Shown: positions 7,886-18,129 of the stretch, in pieces
How the letters are laid out: every line of letters starts with the position of its first letter
How positions within the stretch are numbered: position 1 is the first letter of the stretch
Assembly (NCBI GenBank): GCA_951799405.1
Contig: OX637354.1
Span: 3,596,001-3,660,000 of the forward strand
Length of the DNA: 64,000 nt
Reading direction: 5' to 3'
Origin: Agapetus fuscipes
Taxonomy: Eukaryota > Arthropoda > Insecta > Trichoptera > Glossosomatidae
The notes under the pieces: model-generated
Seen by the model: only the letters and a program-made list of their open reading frames with translations
What the model was told of the DNA's origin: nothing
Database searches by the model: none
Translations under genes and position numbers: made by a program

Positions 7886-8757
7886 TTTTTAAGAAATCCT
7901 GTGCGGGAGACTCCCTAGATTTTAGAGACTCTAGAGGTCTATGCACTTGTTGTAGTGCCGCAGAGGTGTTTACGAGCTTGGTCGTCGCTACAAAGCCTCA
8001 ATACAAGGTTTTATGAATTTTTCAACCCAGCGAAGAACATATTTGAAAATATACTGTAACTGTAACTCTGACGTCATTCCGCTAGGGGTGGTCAGAGTTA
8101 CAGTTACTCTCTGCAGAGCTGCCTCCATTTCTTCCTATCCTTACATACCTCTTTCAATTCGTTGATATCATTGATTTAAATAAAATATTATTTATATCGA
8201 TGGTTGATATCCATCACCTTTTTCATGCATTTTCTTTTGTCACATTCTTCCCACTTCTTTCACAATCTCCTCAATCTAATCACTCCATACTTTTCTCGGT
8301 CGTCCCTTACCTCTTTTTCCTTTTACGCTACCTCTATATATACTTTGTCAGATGGATGATTAGATCATCATTCATTCTTTCCACATGCCCAAACCATCTC
8401 ATCACATTCTTTTGTACCTCAACTTTCACATCCTCTTTCAAATGACATTCTTTCTTTACCCATTCATTCCTAACTCTATCCTTCAGAGTTTTTCCTGTCA
8501 TGCTTCTCAAATGCTTCATACATACTTTACTTACTTCGCTATCATTCACTGTCCATACTTCACTTCCATGCATCAAAGTCGGTAACAATATGCAATTGTG
8601 TACCGCCATTCTCAGATCCATCGTCAATCGCTTATTCTTTGATATTCTTCCTATTGCACCGAATATAAACAGTATATATTTTGTGCTCCTCCGGGATTCG
8701 AGCCCACAACCCTCCATTTGCGCGTCCGAAGTGTTGCCACTGGACTACGGACTGGAG
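7886..8757 (-). repeat. SINE1 tail B, interrupted by LINE-A
   Basis: Tail B and body occupy 7886-8053; the tRNA-like head resumes at 8668-8757 with GATTCGAGCCCACAACCCTC and GGACTACGGACTGG. The gap is filled by LINE-A. The 6-bp duplication AATATA (8048-8053 and 8662-8667) marks the insertion. Confidence 0.75.
8054..8661 (-). pseudogene. LINE-A: reverse-transcriptase C-terminal fragment, nested in SINE1
   Basis: The minus-strand open part (8661 to 8334) reads FGAIGRISKNKRLTMDLRMA, CILLPTLMHGSEVWTVND, HLRSMTGKTLKDRVRNEW and MRWFGHVERMNDD. It parallels LINE-B residues about 365-480 with different wording. The frame then breaks. Around 8170-8215 there is a foreign AT-rich stretch with a GATATC-flanked inverted repeat, and the ending (CKDRKKWRQLC) returns in another frame at about 8095-8160. 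The 3' tail is a CAGTTA-type repeat (TAACTGTAACT at 8056-8069), unlike LINE-B. At least one frameshift makes it non-functional. Confidence 0.75.
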
Positions 8758-9090
8758 ATGAGACAAACAAGCACTAAGTGGACGTGAAGTAGGTACCTGT
8801 ATGCCTCGCAACCCACTCTCTGTACATACAATATGTGTAATATACTGAGCTGTCATCTCTGCATGTTGACAGTTGCATCAGCTGACGCCTCTGACAGCTG
8901 ACGGCTGACGCACACGTATGTGCCCGCACACACATGCTGGCTCTTCACTTATACGATTGTGTGTTGCAGATTTCCCGATACGCGAGTCTCACATCGGACT
9001 GTTAGTTCTTGCAAAGATGAAATGTAAGCTGTTTTAGGGTCCACTCGCACGTTGCAACTACAAAATTCTATGTTTTTTTTTTCTAATCTA
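8758..9090. other. no gene or repeat recognised
   Basis: Contains short imperfect CAGCTGACG-type repeats near 8872-8910. Nothing else is recognisable. Confidence 0.4.
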
Positions 9091-9350
9091 ATCTAAGTTG
9101 CAAAATATGTGTGACATTAAAGATTCACATTATATGCACTTTCACAAACAGACACGTAGGTATAAGCTCGCGCTTAAGCATGCCGCATGTGGTCCTACAA
9201 TATGAAAACCCGAATCTCACATGGACATACCTACACCCTGCAACTATTGCCGACCTTCCCTGAAACAGGGGTGACATTGGCAAAGTGAACCATTTTCTAC
9301 AGCATGGGTGGTCAGCCGCATATCAACCTATAAGTCAAGGAACATAGGTA
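9091..9350 (-). repeat. T module, near full length
   Basis: Minus strand: start near 9350 (CCTTGACTTATAGGTTGATA), GGTTCACTTTGCCAATGTCA, GAAACAGGGG complement, GCATGCTTAAGCGCGAGC, and a TTAGATTAGATTAG tail near 9091. No coding LINE part is attached. Confidence 0.8.
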
Positions 9351-9462
9351 CACAACAATTTTTTTTTTTGAAATCAACATATTATATGTATGGACATCAA
9401 AAACTAACAGAAAACAAATTCTAATTTAACTACTCTAATCTAATTTTCACTCTTACCTTAAC

Positions 9463-9745
9463 GGATCCGTAGTTTAATGGTAACGCTTCGGGCTCGTAAA
9501 TGAAAGGTCGTGAGTTCGAATCCCGGCGGAGCACAAAAAATACCATTATTATTTTCAAGCATGCTTTTCCCTTGGTAGAAAAATTCATATACTTTTACCA
9601 AATACCAGTAAATAAAGGTCCATCCTGCCTTACAGCAACTGGGTCTTGCTTGAGAATTAGCGCTTTCTATAGCGACGAACATGCTCGCAAAGGGCTCTTG
9701 ACGAGTGATTCACACAAAAACAGCGCTCACCAAATAAATCAATAT
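9463..9745 (+). repeat. SINE1 with tail A, full length
   Basis: Head GGATCCGTAGTTTAATGGTA, B box GTTCGAATCCCGGCGGAGC (9513-9531), body with a variant 'GCTTTTCCCTTGGTAGAAAA', and tail A ending ACCAAATAAATCAATATTATT. One of the least broken SINE1 copies. Confidence 0.85.
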
Positions 9746-9809
9746 TATTACTCATTATTTTAAAATTCAAAGTTCCATCCGAAATAAAAGTTCTTTAAAT
9801 GAATAGAAG

Positions 9810-9890
9810 TTTGAGGCTTACACGACTAGCGGTTTTCGATTGGAGCCTCTGGACGTTTCGCCCTTGTCTGAGTTGGGCTTCAAAGCTTTT
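9810..9890 (-). ncRNA. degenerate hammerhead-like motif (alpha family)
   Basis: Minus strand GAAGCCC ... GGGCGAAACGTCC, with AGGCTCC after it, matches the alpha elements at 0.6 and 16.3 kb. The CTGAAGA box is decayed to CTTTGAAG. Confidence 0.4.
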
Positions 9891-10094
9891 GCGGTGTTAT
9901 TCATACACAGCAAATCCATGGCTCAACTGCCACTTAAAATAAAATTCCGATGAGCTGTCTATCAAATGCTTTGTGAATAACACTATACTTACGTATTTTT
10001 ATTAAAAACCAATCTTCTTAGATTTACATGCATAATCAAATGATAGTAGGTTTTTTTTTGAAGCCATTGCCAATCAACTGCCAAGTCCAGCCAA

Positions 10095-10513
10095 TCTAAT
10101 CTAATCTAATCTAAGCTGCAAAGATATATATCATTTAAGATTTATATTAAATGCATTCCCACAAGCAGACATGTATAATTTCGCGCTAACACATGCCGCA
10201 TGTGGACCTACAATATAAAAACCCAATCTCAAATGAACATAAGCCTTGCAACTCTTGCCGTCCTTCCCTGAAACAGGGGTGACATTGGCAAAGTGAACCA
10301 ATTTTTTTACAGTATGGGTGGTCAGCCACATAACAACCTATAAGTCAAGGAACATACATGACAAATTACATTTTTAAAATCAATAACGATAACAATATAT
10401 ACATGGACATAAAAAACTAAATCATAAAAACCAATTTTACTTTAACAAACCCTAGCCGCCAACATCACAGATCAACCGCCATTTCTTTCTATCCTTACAT
10501 ACTTCTTTCATTT
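10095..10513 (-). mobile_element. LINE-C 3' end plus T module, 8-bp TSD
   Basis: Flanked by CCAGCCAA at 10087-10094 and 10514-10521. On the minus strand: 20 or so codons of the LINE-C C-terminus (KKWRLICDVGG-like), a short 3' UTR, a full T module and a (TTAGA)n tail at the 10095 side. This directly ties T to the LINE 3' end and shows target-primed insertion with 5' truncation. Confidence 0.85.
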
Positions 10514-10521
10514 CCAGCCAA

Positions 10522-10840
10522 GTCTAATCTAAATCTTAATCTAAGTTGCAAAGATATGTATCATTCGATATTCATATTAAATGCATTCCCAATAAATAGA
10601 CACGCATAATTTCGCGCTCACACATGCCGCATGTGGACCTACAATATATATTTTTATATTTTCCTTCCATGTACTTTTCTATTGCTGTATTTTTTTTCTA
10701 TGGCTGGTCATGTATTGCACCCTCCACATGACTAAGCTGGAATAAACGTTTATTATTATTATTATTATTATAAAAACCCAATCTCAAATGAACATAAGCC
10801 CTGCAACTCTTGCCGACCTTCCCTGAAACAGAGGTTGTGA
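10522..10840 (-). repeat. T module interrupted by a LINE tail
   Basis: T runs on the minus strand from about 10840 to 10522 but is split between CCTACAATA (about 10648) and TAAAAACCCAATCTC (10771), where other copies read continuously. Confidence 0.75.
10649..10770 (+). mobile_element. LINE 3'-UTR insertion with (ATT)n tail
   Basis: About 122 bp inserted in the T module. Contains TGGCTGGTCATGTATTGCAC and AAGCTGGAATAAACG, then (TTA)n to 10770. No coding part is left. The tail type matches the LINE end at 17.83 kb. Confidence 0.6.
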
Positions 10841-11191
10841 AGTGATGCGAGTTTAATTTCAGTTGCTCCTTATGTGTCGCCATGCCATGTTCACACGAAT
10901 AATAATATTCAGTTAGTATAGCGGCCAGTAGATGAGTTGGTGCGAGTGCTGAGTGCGCGTGTGTTGGTGCGCTGCGTACACCAGCAAGCCTTACATTGTG
11001 GGTACATTGAATGAGGCTCGTATGCATGCGCCGTATTTATTATTTAAGCATCACTTAAGTAAGTGAGCGGAGTTGTTTTCATAACTAAGTATTGTGTTTC
11101 CGCTGCATTATCTGAGCGACGACTTACCTACCTGGAGGACAGAGGTGTGCGCCACAGCTATGAAAAGAAAACTAACTTAAAAATACCTTTG

Positions 11192-11300
11192 GGCGTGTAA
11201 CTTCTTGCCTGCGTTATCCCGGATGTGGCGATTCGGGACCTATTTATTTTTACGGGTAAGGGGGCTGGCCTCACACCAACCACTTTCAGTTGAAGTGGAA
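11192..11300 (-). repeat. SINE2 3'-end fragment
   Basis: Minus-strand SINE2 3' third (TAACTTCTTGCCTGCGTTATCC, CACACCAACCACTTTCAGTT), cut at about 11300 where a SINE1 follows. Confidence 0.65.
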
Positions 11301-11317
11301 AAATTTAAAATTTAATT

Positions 11318-11628
11318 AGGCTGATTTATTTGGTGAGCGCTATTTTTGTGTGTATCACACCTCAAGAGCCCTCTGCGAGCTTGGTCGTTGCTGTAGAACG
11401 CGCCAATTCTCAAGCAAGACCCAATTGCTGGATTTGCTGGATTGCTGGAAGGCTGGAAGGCTGGATGGACCTTTTGATGACCGGTCTTTGGTAAAGTTTC
11501 ATGAATTTTTCAACCCAGCGAAGAGCAAATTTGAAATATAAATGGTATATTTTTTGTGCTCCGCCGGGATTCGAATCCACAACCTTCCATTTACAAGTCC
11601 GAAGTGTTACCACTGGACTGCGGACCGG
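11318..11628 (-). repeat. SINE1 with tail A, full length
   Basis: Tail A at 11325-11390, a body that carries a short GGATTGCTGGAAGGCTGGAA expansion near 11432-11465, B box complement CGGGATTCGAATCCACAACC (11565-11584), and head ending GGACTGCGGACCGGTC at 11628. Confidence 0.85.
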
Positions 11629-11870
11629 TCAAGCTAAACATACAGCGCCATTTCTTGACGCGTTTCCCCCACGTGGTGAGTGGACCAGTGTGGGAACCAG
11701 TCTTACACCAACCACTTTCCGTTGAAGTAGGCATTTCCCAGCTATCGAGGGGGCTGGTACTCATTTCTTATGAAGTTCGATTAAATCTTGCCGTTGTTTT
11801 ATTTTGGGTTTTAAATAAACACCGTAACGTGAAATCAATTCGGACATCTTCGGTGGGATTCGAAACTATA
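11629..11870 (-). repeat. SINE2, head partly lost
   Basis: Abuts the SINE1 head. Minus-strand body with CGAGGGGGCTGGTACTCATT and TTGGGTTTTAAATAAACACC; the head stops at GGTGGGATTCGAA. Confidence 0.75.
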
Positions 11871-11884
11871 GGTAATAATGTAAC

Positions 11885-12975
11885 TATTTTTAATGATAAT
11901 ATTCATAATTCATATTCATAATTCATAAGGTCTTTATTGTTTTTTATCAATATGTACAAAGTATTACAATAAAAATAAATTTTAAAAATCTAATTCCAAT
12001 AAATACTCCCCAAAGTAAGCATAGCTTGTGTTTTGGGGAGGATTCCAACTTATCTTATGTAACTTAAAATTAATCACTTAATAGATAAAAATCATAAAAA
12101 ACAAAAATAATATATACACCATTTAGTCATTTACTCAGCAAAAACAGAAAGACAAAAAATAAAATAAAATAACATAAAGAGGTAACATGTTTAAATAGAA
12201 AATACAGAAATAGGAATTATACATATATACACACATGTAGATATATGAAAAAAATAACAAAAATAATAATGATAAGAATAATATACAAAAAACCAATCAA
12301 ATATAAACACTCAACTATTTACACCTCTTTCAAATATTTGCTGATCATGTACTTAATGGCCCTAGGATCTGCGTGCTTATCATGCTTATACCTGGAAAAA
12401 AGTGCATTGTACCACCTTACACCCAAATAATCGTAGTGATGTTGGCCGGTTGCTGTATTCTTTCTAGGAACTTTGATTAGAAGCGACTCTCTACGCGATC
12501 TACCACTCGGGATTACAATATCCCCCGGATTATATCCGTGGATAAAGTAATCCTTATGAACTTGGTAGAGAGCCGCTCTCTTATACAATTGGTCAATTGT
12601 TAGCACCGGAAAGTCATGATATAATTGCAATGTGGAATAGTCGAAAGGCTTCTTTAACATTATTTTGATAACCATTCTCTGCACCACCCTAAGAGGCTCG
12701 AGTGTTGTTTTAAATGTGCCGCCCCATCCGACCATTCCATACTGCATCAATGACTGTCCAAGCGCAAAATAGGTAGACTTCAAAGTTTTTACCTCTAGAA
12801 TATCTCTAATTTTGCGGAATACATAGTAGATTTTCCTTAGTCTTTCAATAGTTGTTTCTACATGCTCCTTCCATCTAATTCTGGAATCTATTTTAATACC
12901 TAGATATTTAACACTTTCCGCTTGAGAAATTAGGGGGCATGAGCAGGAGCACGCAGTTCCACTGACCAAGAAGTT
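11885..12975 (-). pseudogene. CR1/Jockey-like LINE: reverse-transcriptase C-terminal third
   Basis: Minus-strand frame 12969-12319, about 216 codons, open throughout. It begins at the RT thumb (SVKYLGIKIDSRIRWKEHVE), continues through YVFRKIRDIL, QSLMQYGMVGWGG and PLRVVQRMVIKIML, and ends in a WYNALFSRYK segment before a stop. 'YLGI.ID..L.W..H' and 'YG...WG' are landmarks of CR1/Jockey-type RTs. No catalytic residues remain because the 5' part is lost near 12975. About 430 bp of 3' UTR runs to 11885 and ends in TATGAATT-type repeats. It is less broken than the other LINE copies, so it may be younger. Confidence 0.8.
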
Positions 12976-13024
12976 AGTACAGCTATGTATTGCTATACTA
13001 AGTGAAAAAGGAAGAAAAATATAT

Positions 13025-13272
13025 AATCAAAGTTGCAAGATATGTTAACATTTAAGATTCATATTAAATGCGTGCCCACAAATAGACAAGTACAAGTTTA
13101 CGCTTACACATTCCGCATGTGGAATTACAACATAAAAATCTAATCTCAAACGAACATGAGCCCTGCAACTTTTGCTGATTTTCCCTGAAACAGTGGTAAC
13201 ATTGGGTTAAATTGAACATTTTTTACATTATGGGTGGTCAGCCTCATCCCAACTTATAGATTAGTCAAGGAA
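13025..13272 (-). repeat. T module, near full length
   Basis: Minus-strand T with start complement CCAACTTATAGATTAGTCAAGG (a 4-base TTAG insertion within the start box) and the usual interior. Confidence 0.75.
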
Positions 13273-14285
13273 ACCAAATAAATAATAGTATTTAACTATT
13301 TAAAACAAATAGTGCCTAGACAAAATGTAGAAAATATCTCAAACCTTCCCCTCACCACACACAAGAATTTAGTCTCTTTTTGGTGAGGTATAGAGTGGAA
13401 ACCATTTATCTATCATGTTGTTTAAAAGTCTTAGTCTTAACCGCCAATATTAAAGATCAACCGCCACTTTTTTTCGGTACTTATAAGTTGGCGTTATTTC
13501 AGATTTTAATATTAACATACCGGTGTGTTTATAATGTTGTCAGTGACATTCTTAAGCAGCTGTCAGCTGTCATCTTTACTTGTCAACATCACTAGTAATT
13601 AAATTCTTACCATGTAAATGTTGCTGGTTGGCGTAAGCGGCGCACTGCTCTAATTAATAATTAAGTTTGACAGCTGTCACTGTCTCCGCGCTGACTGGCA
13701 TCGCAACTAACTCTGTGTGAATAAGTATACTGTCTATGTGTGCACGAACCACCAATTCTTACTTTTATTTGAAATATACTTTTACAATCTTAGGTATCTG
13801 TATTTTCAACATGAGCATAGCGACTTTATACTGCATGAAAAATACACACTTATGTTAATCGCGTAGGGGGCTGTCCATATATTACGTCATGCCTGATTTA
13901 CATGGATCGATTGTACTGCCAGTCCATCCTAGTGAAGTGATTGAAGTGTTAACATAGATATCGTGCAGGTATACACTGTCACTTATATCGAGCCAGTGCT
14001 TCTGTCTAGTGCGCAGCTGACTAGCCAGTGGTAAGTAAACATCGTTACTCGCCCACAGTCGCTAATAATTCATGAGCTTGACTTCGCTACTAGGTACATG
14101 CTCCTTACTAATGATGCCTGCCTGGTACACAGGGCGACTGAACCAGGCGAGTCACTCGGCCAGTAGCTGTCAACTACTCTCTCAATGCACTGTCATGTTT
14201 CTATCAAGATGCATTCAGTGAAAATCACTTTATTTTATCTTCAACTTTAGTATCTTATTTCTGAAGAGCTTTTAACCATTTATAA
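13273..14285. other. largely unrecognised; one MITE-G end at 13866-13892
   Basis: GGGGGCTGTCCATATATTAC (13867-13886) is a MITE-G terminus with no partner end. The rest shows scattered CAGCTGTCA/TGACAG motifs near 13548-13690. No supported gene. Confidence 0.45.
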
Positions 14286-14289
14286 TATA

Positions 14290-14480
14290 TAGTCAAAGTT
14301 GCAAAGATATCATATTGAATGCATGCCTACAAGCAGGCACATTTAAGTTTGCGCTTACTCAAGCTGCATGTGAACGTACATACAAAACCATACCTCATAT
14401 AAACATACACCTTGCAACTCCTGTGAAACGTGTACCAATTTTACAGAATGGGTGGTCAGCCTCATACCAACTTATTATTT
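14290..14480 (-). repeat. T module with internal deletion
   Basis: Minus-strand T. The segment around the GGGAAGGTCGGCAAG block is missing (CTCCTG runs into TGAAACGTGTACC). Confidence 0.65.
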
Positions 14481-14499
14481 ATAGATGAGAAGATTCATT

Positions 14500-14550
14500 A
14501 TTTACTTTTATTTAATACGTTTTTGTGTGTGTCGCACCTCAAGGGACCTC
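14500..14550 (-). repeat. SINE1 tail-A fragment
   Basis: TTTTTGTGTGTGTCGCACCTC matches tail A; truncated on both sides. Confidence 0.45.
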
Positions 14551-14879
14551 CCAATCACGAATGGGATATTTTATTAAGGTGCCGTTTTAATGCTCCCAGC
14601 CTCCAAAAGATGCTAGCAGATTCCGAAAACCTCACTTCGTGTGTCAGTCTTTTCCACTTTATCGGAAAGCGCTATCCCCAAAATAAGTGCGCATTTGACG
14701 GCGAAGCTGCGCGTCAACGTGACAGCACCACTCCCAGCTGACAACAGTGTCTGTCCCCTCACACTCACCTAACCGGTAAAAAACATGTCTGCCAGATATA
14801 ACGGAGCTGTAGGTACCATATTAGTCTAGGAACGTAGAAAAGGAACAAAATAAAAACACAAATCAGAAATCAGAAATCA

Positions 14880-15147
14880 ACATAAGCCTTGCAATTTTTT
14901 CCGCCTTTACCTGAAACAGAAGTGACATCGGTCAAGTGAATTTAATTTCTGTAGATTTCCCCTTTCTTTGCAAATGTCAACCCTGTGGTTCACTTTGCCA
15001 ATATCACTTCTTTTTGCACTTCCTTCATTTGAGATTTGGTTTTCATGTTGTAAGTCCACATGCGGCACGTGCAAGCGCTGAATTATCCGTGTCTGCTTAT
15101 GGGAATGCATGTTATATGAATCTTTAATGTAATAAATCTTTGCAACT
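14880..15147. repeat. two T-module pieces in inverted orientation
   Basis: 14880-14942 is a minus-strand piece (ACATAAGCCTTGCAA ... GGTCAAGTGAA). 14985-15147 is a plus-strand piece from GGTTCACTTTGCCAATATCA to GCAACTTAGATTAT. Both are truncated. Confidence 0.65.
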
Positions 15148-15580
15148 TAGATTATGGATAAGTACCTTGAACTTTTCATTTATAAAATACCTCTGCTGTT
15201 ACCTGTGAGATTAAAGTGTAATAAATTTGAAATTAATTACAGCTTCCGTCGTAATTTTTGGCCGAAAATTACAACAACAAAAAAAAAACAACGAAAGCTT
15301 AATTCCCATGGAATAATAATACGTTTTCCTTTGTTTACTCAACGCTCTGGTATTATTTGTTTAGTGCTCGTTAGGCCGCGCCTAGTGATTAATGCTTGCC
15401 AGTGCTGTGACCCCTGTAAACAAGGCAGAGAGCGGTGTTTTTCAATAATTCAGAATGTTTTACTGAAAATGGTCGATGCGCGTCCAACTCGGATAATCTA
15501 GTCTCTACTACTGCAGAGGGGATTTATATGAATATGCAAAGTTCGTGTGCAAAATGCATATTATGTAATATGCAACTTGT
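15148..15580. other. no gene or repeat recognised
   Basis: AT-rich sequence with no motif in any frame that I can name. Confidence 0.4.
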
Positions 15581-15582
15581 TC

Positions 15583-15915
15583 CGGTCGATAGCTCGGTTG
15601 GTAGAGTGCTTGCATTCCATGCCGTGAGTTCGGGTTCGAATCACACCGAGGGTGTCAAAAATGATTTCCCGTTTCGGTGTTTATTTCAAGCCCCAAAATA
15701 AAATACCAGCAAGGCTTACTCAGCCTTCACAATAAATGAGCACCAGCCCTCTTAGGCGCTGGTAAACCCCCACTTCAACTGAAGTTGTTGGCGCAAGGCC
15801 GAACCCCTTACTTGAAAATAATAAAAAAGGTTCAACTCGCCACATGCGACCCTTTCGGGGATAACGCGGCAAGAAATTACACTATATGTGTAGCTAAGAT
15901 GCTTTTTTTTTGCGT
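15583..15915 (+). repeat. SINE2, full length (reference copy)
   Basis: tRNA-like head GGTCGATAGCTCGGTTGGTA (A box) and GGTTCGAATCACACCGAGGG (B box, 15632-15651). Then TTCCCGTTTCGGTGTTTATT, an AAAATAAAATACC stretch, CAGCCTTCACAATAAATGAG, GGCGCTGGTAAACCCC, AACTGAAGTTGTTGGCGCAA, GGGGATAACGCGGCAAGAAA and the 3' end ACACTATATGTGTAGCTAAG. Class: tRNA-derived SINE with a promoter for RNA polymerase III by homology of the A/B boxes. Confidence 0.85.
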
Positions 15916-15974
15916 TACTTTTTTATACAAGAAGAGTTTGTTAAAATAGTTTAAAATATGAAATTCATTCTACT

Positions 15975-16060
15975 TATTTTGTTTGTTTGTTAAAAACAAA
16001 TATTGAGCTTGCCCGGTTTCGGCCTCTTGGCCATCTTCAGATTAACTTGTCTTAAAAATA
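15975..16060 (-). mobile_element. ribozyme element half, left arm
   Basis: Carries the motif at 16008-16045 and TTGTTTGTTTGTTAAAAACA. The related arm TTTTTTAACAAATAATAAAA returns at 16387 on the far side of the alpha element, so the alpha element may be nested in it. Its terminal block may be ATGGAATTCTACAAAG at 16477. Confidence 0.5.
16008..16045 (-). ncRNA. hammerhead-like motif
   Basis: Minus strand CTGAAGA (16034-16040), extra T, GGCC-AAGA-GGCC stem-loop II and GAAACCGGG. Core boxes are intact, but the loop-less palindrome has decayed from ACCGGT to ACCGGG and stem I is weak. Confidence 0.5.
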
Positions 16061-16224
16061 GTGCGAGGCTATAAAGAGAAAAATGGAGTTCTGTTAGATA
16101 GAGATGGTTTGTTGATATACCCCATAGTTTCACATGCAAAAAATACACAGATGCCGCTGCTAGCCCTACAAACTCGTATGCAAAGTGTATTTAGTTTCCA
16201 CATATAAACCCCGAGTGTACACAC

Positions 16225-16395
16225 ACTTGCATCACAGTTCTCATCAAGATCATCTTCATCATCATACTTCACGCTGAAGAAGCCCATCGTAGAAAGGGCG
16301 AAACGTCCGAAAGATCCAGCTTCCACAGACCACGGCAACATATCTCGGAAAACATCACTCCAGCATCATCAGGACGTGTAAGCCTAAAACTCTTA
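16225..16395 (+). mobile_element. alpha-type ribozyme element
   Basis: Same layout as 576-735: CATCTTCATCATCATACTTC, the GAAACGTCC motif, CTTCCACAGACCACGGCAAC, CAGCATCATCAGG and GTAAGCCTAAAACTCTTA. No coding capacity. It is a distinct small repeat family with three copies here. Confidence 0.6.
16270..16315 (+). ncRNA. hammerhead-like motif (alpha family, best copy)
   Basis: CTGAAGA (16274-16280), one extra A, GCCC...GGGC stem II, GAAACGTC (16300-16307). The palindrome ACGT replaces stem III; C is at position 17. Stem I is only CG plus a few distal pairs. Confidence 0.55.
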
Positions 16396-16440
16396 TGAAA
16401 TTTTGTTTTTTAACAAATAATAAAAAAAAGTACAATCAAA

Positions 16441-17310
16441 CAGTATTCGATTTGTATATTTTAATTTACTTTTAATGGAATTCTACAAAGTTTCCGCTGA
16501 AACATTTCATATTGTTACGTTTTTAGGGTTCCAAAAGTCTTTCAATTAAAAATACTGGTCTTCTTATACAGTTGTTTATTTTACACTTTTAATAATTTAT
16601 TTTCACAAAGATAGTCTCGACTATTCCATTACACTTGGTTTCTGTTCACTGGTCAAGTTGGTTCAATGTAGTTGTAAAGCTCGTAGGATACTGGCTCTGC
16701 AAGCAACTCGCACCCTTTTTATACTCTTCAAAACAGTACAATCTAGAACTATATTCGCTAGACAGTTCCAGATTCAAGTAGGTACGTAGTAATCATTATT
16801 TCTAGATGCTTCAAGTATTTTATTCAATGATTCCTACCCACACATATTTATGAGGATTCTTATTGCATAGTTATAGCTAATACCTATTATAATATTTACA
16901 TAACAATATAACACAACGCTGAATATCTTGTAAATCCATCGTCTAATATGCAATAATTAATCCACACCAACATTTACTTAAACAAATGAATGATTTTAAT
17001 ACTTAAGGTCGCACAGAGACGTAACCGTGTCATTATCTAGGCAGGAACATCCCATGGGCGCAGCAGTCACACGAGCAGAGCTTAGCGAGTGGTTAGGCAG
17101 CTAGTTAAGGATGATTAGGTGGCTTGTTAGCGAGTCGCAGATGATTATAGACAATTAGAGGTCATTAACGGTGGCGGAGAGAGAGTAGGAGGGGAATTAC
17201 CTGAGCAGACACGAATCCAGAAGTTTTGGGCCTTTGGACGTTTACAATTGTTCTCTATGATATTAATTCATTAATTGGATTAACTTTGCATCTTTTAAAG
17301 ACTCGTAGAA
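16441..17310. other. no gene recognised
   Basis: Apart from the possible terminal block ATGGAATTCTACAAAG at 16477, I see only AT-rich sequence without recognisable coding or repeat structure. Confidence 0.4.
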
Positions 17311-17317
17311 TTTAGAA

Positions 17318-17706
17318 ACGTCACATGACAAAACATCACATACCTTAAACATACCATACCATAAACGTCACATTGCAAAACATCACATACCTTAAACATA
17401 CCAGACCATAAACGTCGAATGACAAAACATCACATACCTTAAACAGGCCATACCATAAACGTCACATGACAAAACATCACATACCTTAAACATACCATAC
17501 CATAAACGTCACATTGCAAAACATCACATACCTTAAACATACCAGACCATAAACGTCGAATGACAAAACATCACATACCTTAAACAGACCATACCATAAA
17601 CGTCACATGACAAAACATCACATACCTTAAACATACCATACCATAAACGTCACATGACAAAACATCACATACCTTAAACAGACCATACCATAAACGTCAC
17701 ATCACT
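17318..17706 (+). repeat. 47-bp satellite, about 8 units, trimer order
   Basis: Unit ACGTCACATGACAAAACATC + ACATACCTTAAACATACC + ATACCATAA (47 bp). Units alternate in the order CACATGAC, CACATTGC, CGAATGAC, so a 141-bp three-unit block appears about twice before the last units. Confidence 0.85.
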
Positions 17707-17760
17707 GTGATGTTTATGGTATGGTCTGTTTAAGGTATGTGATGTTTTGTCATGTGACGT
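17647..17760. repeat. 54-bp inverted repeat (hairpin) at satellite end
   Basis: 17647-17700 pairs with 17707-17760, with a 6-nt loop (ATCACT) and a single mismatch (G17696 with T17711). The right arm is one inverted satellite unit, followed by decayed GTCATGTGATGTAAAG repeats to about 17800. Confidence 0.85.
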
Positions 17761-17829
17761 TCTGTCATGTGATGTAAAGTCATGTGACGTAACGACATAT
17801 TTTGTTTTGTCATTGTGCTATTATTATTA

Positions 17830-18115
17830 TTAATGTGATTTTTTTCTGCGCCTTTTCATGACCGTTGGTCATCACAATGGCGCTGTAGATTGTAAAAAGA
17901 GATTTGTATTTAGGGTCCTTCTAAAATCTGCCTCTTTGTCCGTGGTCCTTGTCCTGCTGGCAGAGAGTTCCAGGCCATGGGCGCAGCAACACGGAAAGCC
18001 CGATCACCAAACACGGTAGTCGGGCTTCTCCTCGGAAGCTCCAGGATGCTGCCAATGGTTTGCGGTGACCTCAGTGTCCACCATCTCTCGGCAACGCACT
18101 GTATTGTTGTATCCT
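17830..18115 (-). pseudogene. Jockey/CR1-type LINE C-terminus with (ATT)n tail
   Basis: Minus-strand frame ending near 17915: AERWWTLRSPQTIGSILELP, VFGDRAFRVAAPMAWNSLPA, then a stop. 'GDRAF.VAAP..WNSLP' is a strong signature of the end of LINE ORF2. The 3' UTR leads to an (AAT)n tail at 17821-17835. Roughly 65 codons remain. Confidence 0.75.
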
Positions 18116-18129
18116 ATCCCTTATCCATA

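Noticed and set aside
13548..13690. CAGCTGTCA words as a regulatory cluster
   Set aside because: Few, irregular and without nearby gene; no support for a regulatory role.
15583..15655. Functional tRNA gene
   Set aside because: A and B boxes are good, but the sequence is followed by a SINE body and recurs many times; arms do not pair well. It is a SINE head.
17318..17706. CRISPR-like array
   Set aside because: No unique spacers; units are contiguous and vary only by point changes, in a eukaryotic repeat setting.
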